In this document: positions 27,379 to 33,629 of the stretch, piece after piece | How positions within the stretch are numbered: the stretch's first letter is position 1 | How the letters are laid out: every line of letters starts with the position of its first letter | Assembly (NCBI RefSeq): GCF_036084755.1 | Contig: NZ_CP107968.1 | Span: forward strand, 2,672,501 to 2,736,500 | DNA from: Streptomyces sp. NBC_00370 | GTDB taxonomy: Bacteria > Actinomycetota > Actinomycetes > Streptomycetales > Streptomycetaceae | Reading direction: 5' to 3' | DNA length: 64,000 nucleotides | Made by a program: the position numbers and the translations under genes | The notes under the pieces: model-generated | Databases searched by the model: none | Told to the model about the DNA's origin: nothing | Seen by the model: the letters and a program-made list of their open reading frames with translations, nothing else

Positions 27379-27407
27379 TTTCATGCTGTCAAGCAAATGG
27401 GTATCCT
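27379..27407 (+). promoter_or_regulatory. Predicted promoter of the marR gene, leaderless
   Basis: TTTCAT (27379-27384) and TATCCT (27402-27407), 17 bp apart, place the transcription start at about 27414, which is the ATG. TGTCAA at 27387-27392 gives TTGACA on the other strand for the divergent oxidoreductase, but its -10 partner is poor. The intergenic DNA is distinctly AT-rich, and TGAAA and TTTCA arms (around 27357-27383) could bind a MarR dimer. Confidence 0.45.
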
Positions 27408-27413
27408 GATGCC

Positions 27414-27860
27414 ATGGCCGCTTCCCGTACAGACCCGCTGACCCTTGAGGTCGTCCAGCTCATCGGCGATGTCGTGGCCCGCTACTACGAGGAGTACGAG
27501 CTGGCCGCGGCCAAGCACTCACTCACCGGCGCGCAGGCACGCGTCCTGGGTCTGCTGTCCCTGGAACCGATGCCCATGCGCCGGATAGCGCAGAAGCTGA
27601 AGTGCGAGCCGTCCAACGTCACCGGCATCGTGGACCGGCTGGAGACCCGGGGGCTCGTCGAGCGCCGTCCGGACGCGGGCGACCGCCGGGTGAAGCTCGC
27701 GGCGCCGACCGAGAAGGGGCGGCTGACGGCGCGGCAGCTCAGGGAGTCGCTGGACTTCGCACGCGAGCCGCTGGCCGGTCTCTCCACGGCGGAGCGCGCC
27801 GTCCTGCGCGACCTGCTGAAGCGGATGCTCGGCATGGACGTCGCCGTGTCGGCCCTGTAG
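27414..27860 (+). CDS. MarR family regulator
   Basis: The 148-residue protein has a winged helix with AQKLKCEPSNVTGIVDRLET and wing RRPDAGDRRVKLAAPTEKG. The dimerisation helices lie at both ends. Its only Cys is in the recognition region, so it does not resemble Cys-based OhrR sensors. It is divergent from the MDR reductase gene, its probable target. The ATG at 27414 fits the family's length; a longer frame extends into the promoter region. Confidence 0.93.
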   Translation: MAASRTDPLTLEVVQLIGDVVARYYEEYELAAAKHSLTGAQARVLGLLSLEPMPMRRIAQKLKCEPSNVTGIVDRLETRGLVERRPDAGDRRVKLAAPTEKGRLTARQLRESLDFAREPLAGLSTAERAVLRDLLKRMLGMDVAVSAL

Positions 27861-27897
27861 TCGCCGCGGCGCGTGTAGTCGCTGCGGCCGAGCCGCT

Positions 27898-28713
27898 CTA
27901 GGCGCACCACCAGAGGATGTGGGTGCAGTCGTCGGTCTCCGACGGGGTCGGCTCCGGGTCCGGGTCCGGCGGGGGTGGCGCCTGCGAGGTCGGCTCGTCC
28001 GCCGGTGTCGTGGCCCCGGGGCTCTCCGGTGCGGACTCGCCGGGAGCGGGGGTGCCGGTGGGACGTGGCGTGGCCGACGTACCGGGGTCGGCGGACGTGT
28101 CGTCCGCCGGGGCGGAGGCGTCGTCCGACGCGTCGGCGGAGTCCGATGCGCCGGGGTCGCCGCTCGCGCCGGGCGACGCCGACGCGTCCGGAGCCTCGGC
28201 CGTACCGCCCGCGCCCGTGGCGGCGGGGTCGCCCGGCTCCGCCGGATCCACCGGGCCGTCCGAGGCGTCGGGGCCGCCGTCGAAGTCGACGGGGTTCTCC
28301 TCCTTGACGGAGGTGGCGGAGCGCTCGGCGGACGACTCGATGGCGAGCTGGGCGAGGCTCAGCCCGGCCGCGGCCAGGACGAGCCCGAGCACGCCGGCCG
28401 TTATTCGGCGCTTGCGCTTGCTGCGCTTCCTGCGGGGTCCGGTGCGCCGGCGGCGGTGCGTCCGTACGTCCTGTCCTTCGGCACCGTCCGTACGCTCGTG
28501 GCCGGCCACCAGCAGGTCGTCGTCGCCGGCGTCGTCACCGGTGCCGTCAGCGGCTTCGTGGGCGGCTTCGTGGCCGGCGTCGTCGGCTGCTTCGGCGCCG
28601 GGCTGCGGGGGTGTGTGGGGGGTGTGCTGTCGCAGCTCCTCCGCGGCTGTGCCGCATCCGGCGCAGGTCAACGCGCCGTTGAGGTGCCGACGGCACTGGT
28701 AGCAGTAGTCCAT
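27898..28713 (-). CDS. Zinc-ribbon single-pass membrane protein with long acidic Pro/Ala/Ser tail (SCO2400-like)
   Basis: The 271-residue protein begins with a treble-clef-like ribbon (MDYCYQCRRHLNGALTCAGC, Cys at 4, 7, 17 and 20). An acidic His/Asp-rich stretch (about 30-80) follows, then a strongly basic patch (HRRRRTGPRRKRSKRKRR) and one TM segment (about 105-125). A long low-complexity tail rich in Ala, Asp, Pro, Ser and Thr covers about 135-260, and the protein ends DDCTHILWWCA. The basic patch beside the TM predicts the ribbon inside and the tail outside the cell. This layout matches a Streptomyces-specific family I know as SCO2400-like; its function is unknown. Confidence 0.7.
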   Translation of the reverse strand: MDYCYQCRRHLNGALTCAGCGTAAEELRQHTPHTPPQPGAEAADDAGHEAAHEAADGTGDDAGDDDLLVAGHERTDGAEGQDVRTHRRRRTGPRRKRSKRKRRITAGVLGLVLAAAGLSLAQLAIESSAERSATSVKEENPVDFDGGPDASDGPVDPAEPGDPAATGAGGTAEAPDASASPGASGDPGASDSADASDDASAPADDTSADPGTSATPRPTGTPAPGESAPESPGATTPADEPTSQAPPPPDPDPEPTPSETDDCTHILWWCA

Positions 28714-28811
28714 GGCGCTCGCAGATTATGCAATCGGACGTCGCCACAGGCGGGCAGGGCTGTAAAGATCTTGTGTGGAGTACCGCGCGGCGGATGGGCA
28801 GGATGGCTCCC

Positions 28812-29375
28812 ATGACATCTCCGGGGTCCTTCGGACCGCTCCAATTCCAGCTGGTGCTGCTGCGCCGGATGGCCGACCACCAGCCGGAGCTCGTCGACGA
28901 CGCCCGCCGTGAACTCGGTGTGTCACTTGCCGAGATGCGCGAGGCCAACCGCCGCTGGCAGGCGATGGTGCGCTCGCCGCGCGGGCGCGGTTCGCTGTCC
29001 CGCTACCGCTCCGTACTGGGGCCGCCCGAGCGGGTCGAACAGCGGAAGATCGGCGATCTGGCGTGCGAGGCGCTGCTCTGGCCGGTACCGCTCTGGCCCG
29101 ACCTGCGCTTCGAGGTCATGGTGGCGAACGGCTCGGCCGTGTGGAACGAGTGGCTGGTGAGGGCGCCGGGCGCGGCGGGCCCCGAGCCGCGTACGGCCGA
29201 CGACCTGCGGCCCTGGTCCTGCACGGTGGACGAGGTCGCACGCGCGTTCCCGCCGGCCCGGCCGCTGGAGGGCACGGCCCCGACCCGCTTCGGCCTCGGC
29301 TTCACCCTGCCGGACGGCCGCGCGGCGGTCGCGGAGTTCACCTGGGGCCTGCTGCAACGCTGGTCCGCCGCCTAG
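28812..29375 (+). CDS. Conserved actinobacterial protein of unknown function
   Basis: The 187-residue product has no signal peptide or TM segment. An N-terminal helix (QFQLVLLRRMADHQPELVDD) is followed by Trp-rich blocks (ALLWPVPLWPDLRFEVMVAN, RPWSCTVDEVARAFPPARPL) and ends in a FTWGLLQRWSAA helix. I do not recognise a named family. In-frame ATGs at 28794 and 28803 are alternative starts. The TAG stop lies inside the CTAG end of the inverted-repeat element at 29372-29537, so the original C-terminus may have been changed by that insertion. Confidence 0.75.
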   Translation: MTSPGSFGPLQFQLVLLRRMADHQPELVDDARRELGVSLAEMREANRRWQAMVRSPRGRGSLSRYRSVLGPPERVEQRKIGDLACEALLWPVPLWPDLRFEVMVANGSAVWNEWLVRAPGAAGPEPRTADDLRPWSCTVDEVARAFPPARPLEGTAPTRFGLGFTLPDGRAAVAEFTWGLLQRWSAA

Positions 29376-29537
29376 GGCCTGTCGTTCGGATCAGGCCGGA
29401 TCAGGGAGCGGGCGCTGGTGTCGTGGATCGCCAGGCGGAGGAGGGAGGCGACGCGGAGCGTCGCCGACCGACGACAACGCCGCGAGGCGCGGCACCAGCG
29501 CCCGCGAGCCCGGCAAGATCCGAACGAGAGGCCCTAG
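29372..29537. repeat. MITE-like palindromic element, 166 bp with 21-bp terminal inverted repeats
   Basis: The ends CTAGGGCCTGTCGTTCGGAT... (29372-29392) and their inverse at 29517-29537 match at 20 of 21 positions. Inside, GCGGGCGCTGGTG (29408-29420) pairs perfectly with 29493-29505, and GGCGACGC/GCGTCGCC forms a central hairpin (29447-29465). It has no coding frame of its own. Both ends carry CTAG, which may be the target duplication. I believe similar elements occur in many copies between Streptomyces genes; that needs a genome search. It is immobile without a transposase in trans. Confidence 0.75.
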
Positions 29538-29640
29538 GTCGTGTCCGGTCGGTCTTCGCGGATCAGCCCGCGGCGTCCGGTGCGGTGCGTCGCAAGGCGG
29601 AGGATCATCCCCGTACTGGTTGTACGGGGATCGGGCCGGC
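29534..29640. repeat. Second, apparently truncated intergenic repeat abutting the first
   Basis: It starts at the same CTAG that ends the previous element (CTAGGTCGTGTCCGGTCG) and contains a perfect 10-bp hairpin ATCCCCGTAC/GTACGGGGAT at 29607-29631 with a TGGTT loop. No matching right end is visible before the MreB-like gene, so it looks like half an element. The rest of the 29376-29794 gap (about 29641-29794) holds only the presumed promoter and ribosome-binding site (CGGGAG) of the next gene. Confidence 0.5.
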
Positions 29641-29794
29641 CACGCCCCATCTGGCGGCCCGTCAGCTCCGCACTCCCGCCGCCCTCCCCCGACCGGCTCA
29701 GCCCAGCGCGCGCCGGGGCCCTCGCGGGCGGACGATGCCAACAGGGCCGGCGGCCGCCGGTGGACCACTTTCAGCGCTCTCGGGAGAACCTGCC

Positions 29795-30838
29795 GTGACC
29801 GTCAGTCTTGAGCAGTTGCGACGTTGCCATATCGCCGTCGACCTGGGGGCCGCCAGAACCCGGGTCTTTGTGAAGGGAGCCGGGCTCGTCGTCGACGAGC
29901 CGAGCTGCGCCGCCGTCAACACCCGCACCGGCGCGCTCATCGCCGTCGGCGCGCTCGCCGAACAGATGACGGGCCGCACCCCCGACTACATCCGCGTCGC
30001 ACGCCCGGTCACCGGTGGCACCGTCGTCGACATCGACATGGCGCAGCGGATGCTGCGCCATCTCATCGGCGACAAGCTCCGCCGCCAGCTGCGCCGCAAG
30101 CCCCGGCTGCGGGCCGCCGCCTCCACGCCGCACGACAGCGACCCGCTGGCGCAGCGTGCCGCCGTGGAGACGCTGGTCGGGCTCGGTGCCCGGCGGGTCG
30201 AGCTGGTCGACACGCTGATCGCGGCAGCCGTGGGCTGCGGGCTGCCCGTCGAGCAGCCGACCGCCACCATGATCATGGTGTGCGGGGCAGCGACCACGCA
30301 GGTCGCCGTGTTGTCGCTCGGCTCCATCGTCACGGCCCAGCGGATCCCGGTCGGCGGCAACGCCATCGACCACGCGGTGATCCAGTACCTGCGCCACCAC
30401 CACGAGCTGATGCTGCCCAGCCAGTCCGTGCGCCCGCTCCAGCTGGCCCTGCGCAACAACGGTCTTTCGGAGGACGGCCCCTCGTCCACCGAGATCCACG
30501 GCCGTGACGTGGCCACCGGGATCGCGCGCTCGGTGACCGTCGACACGGCTGCCGTGCGGGACGCCATCTACACCCCGCTGACCGCCGTCCTCGACGGCAT
30601 CGGCAAGGTGCTGCGCGACTGCCCGCCCGACCTGGTCGCCGATCTGGCGGAGAGCGGCATCATGATGGTCGGCGGCAGCGCGCTGCTGCCCGGCCTCGAC
30701 CAGATGCTGCGGGAGGCGACGGGCATGCCGGTGGCCATCGCCGAGCGCCCCGACATCTGCACGGTCCTCGGTCTCGGCGCGATGCTGGAGGGCAAGATCC
30801 AGCCGCTGGTCCTCGCCCCGCTGTCCGAAGTCCGCTGA
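29795..30838 (+). CDS. MreB-like actin-fold protein
   Basis: The 347-residue protein has the MreB/Mbl actin fold. Phosphate 1 is AVDLGAARTRVFVKG, the connecting region is GRTPDYIRVARPVTGGTVVD, phosphate 2 is MIMVCGAATTQVAVLSLG, and the adenosine motif is SGIMMVGGSALLPGLDQML. It is diverged from canonical MreB: the usual DxGT/N-T loop is DLGAAR and the GGGT of phosphate 2 is GAATTQ. It may be the Streptomyces Mbl or a third paralogue, which act in spore-wall assembly; the exact orthology is uncertain. The GTG start has GGGAG upstream. A GAF kinase-like gene follows after 7 bases. Confidence 0.88.
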   Translation: MTVSLEQLRRCHIAVDLGAARTRVFVKGAGLVVDEPSCAAVNTRTGALIAVGALAEQMTGRTPDYIRVARPVTGGTVVDIDMAQRMLRHLIGDKLRRQLRRKPRLRAAASTPHDSDPLAQRAAVETLVGLGARRVELVDTLIAAAVGCGLPVEQPTATMIMVCGAATTQVAVLSLGSIVTAQRIPVGGNAIDHAVIQYLRHHHELMLPSQSVRPLQLALRNNGLSEDGPSSTEIHGRDVATGIARSVTVDTAAVRDAIYTPLTAVLDGIGKVLRDCPPDLVADLAESGIMMVGGSALLPGLDQMLREATGMPVAIAERPDICTVLGLGAMLEGKIQPLVLAPLSEVR

Positions 30839-30845
30839 CGGCGCG

Positions 30846-32354
30846 GTGTGCGAGTACGGGGACCCGGGGTGGGCGGCGGGTGACTCCGTCGCGCCCCGGC
30901 TGCCCATGCTGCTCGAAGCCGTGCTCGGCATCGGCACCGATCTCGAACTGCGCACCACCCTCCAGCACATCGTGGACACGGCGGCCGATCTGCTCGGGGC
31001 GCGGTACGCGGCGCTCGGTGTGGTCGAGCCCGAGCACGGCATGCTCACCGAACTGTTCTCGGCCGGTCTCGACGACGAGCAGCGCGCCGAGTTCGGCCGG
31101 GTCCGGCGGCTGCCCGACGGGGACGGCGGGGACGGCCTGGACGGCGGCGACGGCGGCCATCTCGGCGTACCGATCCAGGTGGAGGACGAGCGGTTCGGCC
31201 AGCTGTGTCTGACGCAGAAGCGCACGGGCCCGTTCACCGAGGAGGACCAGGTCCTGCTGCGGGTGCTCGCCTCGCAGGCGGGCATCGCGATCGGCAACGC
31301 CCGGCTGTACGGGACGGCACGCCAGCGGGAGCGGTGGATCCAGGGGGCGGCGGCCGTCACGACGGCGCTGCTCACGGGTGAGACGGCGGCCGACGCGCTG
31401 ATGACGGTGGCCGAGTCGGCCCGTACCCTCGCGGACGCCGACGCCGGGGTGATCCTGCTGCCCACCGACGCGGGCGGTATGGAGATCGTCGCCGCCTCGT
31501 CCGAGAACGACCCGGCCGGCATGATCGGCGCCTCCATCGAGCCCGGCTCACCGGTCCTGCGCCAACTGCTCGGTGGGGAGCCGGTGTTCATCGACGACTC
31601 GGCCTCGGACCCGCGGATGACCACCCGGGTGCGGGTGCGGTTCGGGCCGAGCATGATGCTGCCGCTGCAGAGCGGCGGCAAGCTGATCGGGACGCTCGCC
31701 CTGCCACGGGTGCGCGGCGGCCGGCCGTACACCGCCGTCGACCGGCTGCTCGCCTCGCAGTTCGCCTCCCAGGCCGCGCTCGCGCTGGTCCTCGCCGACG
31801 CGCAGCACAACAGGGAGCAGCTGGCGGTGTACGAGGACCGCGACCGGATCGCCCGCGATCTGCACGATCTGGTCGTCCAGCGGCTCTTCGCCACGGAGAT
31901 GATGCTGGAGTCGACCAGACGGCGGGCCGAGGCCGGTCTCGGCGATCTGCTCGGGCGGGCCGTCGACGAGCTGGACTCCACCATCCAGGAGGTACGGACG
32001 GCGATCTTCGCGCTCCAGCAGCCGCCCGCCGACGCGCCGACGAGTCTGCGCGGGAAGGTGCTGCGCGAGGCGGGCGGCGCCGGGGTGCTGCTGGGGCTGC
32101 GGCCGTCCGTGCAGTTCACGGGCCCGGTGGACACCGTCGTCGAGGAGCCGGTCGGCGAGCAGCTGCTCGCCGCGCTGCGCGGCGCGCTGGCAGCGGCGCA
32201 CCGGCGCAGCGAGGTGACCGCGGTCGATGTGGAGGTCGACGCCGCCGCCCGGCTGCCGGACGGCCGGTCCGGTGTGCGGCTGACCGTCACCGACGACGGG
32301 CGGCGCGAGGACGGCGGGCGGGGTACGACGACGACGTGGCAGGCGCCGCTGTGA
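30846..32354 (+). CDS. GAF-domain sensor histidine kinase relative with degenerate ATPase domain
   Basis: The 502-residue protein has two GAF domains (about residues 20-155 and 175-315) and a HisKA_3 dimerisation helix with phospho-acceptor His340 (DRDRIARDLHDLVVQRLF). It resembles DevS/DosS kinases. The C-terminal ATP-binding domain is eroded: the N-box reads LLAALRGALAAAHRRS with no Asn, and the G-boxes reduce to DDGRREDGGRG before the end. The first GAF has an Asp/Gly run (DGDGGDGLDGGDGG) where about 30 residues with the heme ligand normally sit. No response regulator is adjacent. The GTG start lacks a clear ribosome-binding site; an ATG at 30906 is an alternative. Confidence 0.85.
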   Translation: MCEYGDPGWAAGDSVAPRLPMLLEAVLGIGTDLELRTTLQHIVDTAADLLGARYAALGVVEPEHGMLTELFSAGLDDEQRAEFGRVRRLPDGDGGDGLDGGDGGHLGVPIQVEDERFGQLCLTQKRTGPFTEEDQVLLRVLASQAGIAIGNARLYGTARQRERWIQGAAAVTTALLTGETAADALMTVAESARTLADADAGVILLPTDAGGMEIVAASSENDPAGMIGASIEPGSPVLRQLLGGEPVFIDDSASDPRMTTRVRVRFGPSMMLPLQSGGKLIGTLALPRVRGGRPYTAVDRLLASQFASQAALALVLADAQHNREQLAVYEDRDRIARDLHDLVVQRLFATEMMLESTRRRAEAGLGDLLGRAVDELDSTIQEVRTAIFALQQPPADAPTSLRGKVLREAGGAGVLLGLRPSVQFTGPVDTVVEEPVGEQLLAALRGALAAAHRRSEVTAVDVEVDAAARLPDGRSGVRLTVTDDGRREDGGRGTTTTWQAPL

Positions 32355-32356
32355 AC

Positions 32357-32400
32357 GTGGCGTTGCCCCCGCCCCTGCTGGGGGACGGGGGCAACGCCAC
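32357..32400. terminator. Bidirectional hairpin terminator
   Basis: GTGGCGTTGCCCCCG pairs exactly with CGGGGGCAACGCCAC across a loop that itself can form a CCCC/GGGG stem. It lies between the convergent kinase-like and ThuA-CBM6 genes. Confidence 0.85.
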
Positions 32401-32432
32401 CTGTCATGACACGACCGGCTTCACCTGCCGGT

Positions 32433-33629
32433 TCAGCGCGCTGCCGTCGCACCCCCCAGCGTGAAGGTGTCGATGTCGAACAGGGAGCCCGCACCGCCGG
32501 TGAAGCTCAGGAACAGCGGTCCGCTGCCGGTGCCGGTCAGCTGCGTGGACACGGTGCTGAAGGTGTCCCAGCTGCCGGTGGACGGCACGGCCACGGAACC
32601 CAGCAGGGTGCCGGTGGCCGAGCCCGAACGGATCTCGATGGTGCCGCCGGCGCCGGCGGAGGCGACGGACGCGGTGAAGGTCGTCGCGCCCTCCGTCTCC
32701 ACGGAGGCGTAGCCGGCCCAGTCACCGTTCTCGATGTAGCCGAGGGTCTGCCCGCCGCTGGCACCGCCGTGTCCGGCCGGCTGGACGCCGGACGACGAGG
32801 AGTACGACTCCCCTTCCACTGCGGTGGGTTCGTCGCCGCCACCGCCCACGGGCGGTGCGCAGTCCGCGGTGACCTGGCCTGCCGCGTACTCGATCCCGCC
32901 GAGCAGCAGCTGCTGGAAGTCGGGATCGGCGTACGTCTCGACGGTGTGGCCGAGCCCGGTGTAGAACGACCGTCCCTCGCCCTGCGGGTGGCACCACGTG
33001 ATGGGGTGGTCCGCGCCCATGGTGCCGCCCTCGTAGCTCGACTCGTCGAGAGTCTGCAGCACGTGGACGTTCGGCCGGGGGTCGGTCTTGTAGTTGTACA
33101 GCTCGTCGGTGTGGGTCCAGGCCGGCTCGAATTGCGAGGTGGCCGGGTTGGTCAGGTCCTCGGTGCGGACCGTGGCCGCCTGGATGGCCGGGTGGCCGGA
33201 GAACCAGGCCCCGACGAGCTGTTCGTACGCGGGGGTCTCGTACTCGGCGTCGGCAGCCGCGTGGATCCCGAGGAATCCGCCGCCGCCGTCGACGTAACCG
33301 AACAGCGCGTTCTGCTGGGTGTCGTCGAGGAAGTCACCCGTCGTGCTGACGAAGACCACGGCCTCGTACTGCGCGAGGTTCTCCGTGCTGATCGCCGTGG
33401 CGTCCTCGGTCGCCGTGACACTGAAGCCGTTGTCGGCGCCGAGTGCCTGGATCTCCGCGATGCCCGCCGGGATGGAGTCGTGCCGGAAGCCGGCGGTCTT
33501 GGAGAAGACGAGCACCTGGTACGGGTCGTCGGCCTGCGCCGCCGTTGCCGGGGTCAGCAGGGCCGCCCCCAGGACCACGGCCACGGCGCACGACAACTTC
33601 CGCAGTCTGCTGGTGGTCTGACGCTCCAT
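32433..33629 (-). CDS. Secreted ThuA-like protein with C-terminal CBM6 module
   Basis: The 398-residue product has a signal peptide (about residues 1-33, ending AAQA). A ThuA/class I amidotransferase-like domain follows (about 37-250, VLVFSKTAGFRHDSIPAGI, GIHAAADAEY, TWCHPQGEGRSFYTGLGH). After a Gly/Pro linker comes a CBM6-type carbohydrate-binding module (about 268-395, YIENGDWAGYASVETEGA, GGTIEIRSGSATGTLLGS). ThuA proteins are linked to sugar utilisation. The start ATG overlaps the stop of the upstream sugar dehydrogenase gene by one base (TGATG), so translation is probably coupled. Both proteins should act outside the cell on the same glycan. Confidence 0.9.
   Translation of the reverse strand: MERQTTSRLRKLSCAVAVVLGAALLTPATAAQADDPYQVLVFSKTAGFRHDSIPAGIAEIQALGADNGFSVTATEDATAISTENLAQYEAVVFVSTTGDFLDDTQQNALFGYVDGGGGFLGIHAAADAEYETPAYEQLVGAWFSGHPAIQAATVRTEDLTNPATSQFEPAWTHTDELYNYKTDPRPNVHVLQTLDESSYEGGTMGADHPITWCHPQGEGRSFYTGLGHTVETYADPDFQQLLLGGIEYAAGQVTADCAPPVGGGGDEPTAVEGESYSSSSGVQPAGHGGASGGQTLGYIENGDWAGYASVETEGATTFTASVASAGAGGTIEIRSGSATGTLLGSVAVPSTGSWDTFSTVSTQLTGTGSGPLFLSFTGGAGSLFDIDTFTLGGATAAR

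Noticed and set aside
27414..27860. MarR protein as OhrR, regulator of ohr
   Set aside because: It lacks the N-terminal sensor Cys and is divergent from the MDR reductase rather than from ohr.
28812..30838. Long plus-strand frame joining the repeat region to the MreB-like gene
   Set aside because: The upstream part of that frame overlaps another gene and the MITE-like repeat; GTG 29795 with GGGAG and the actin-fold start define the real gene.
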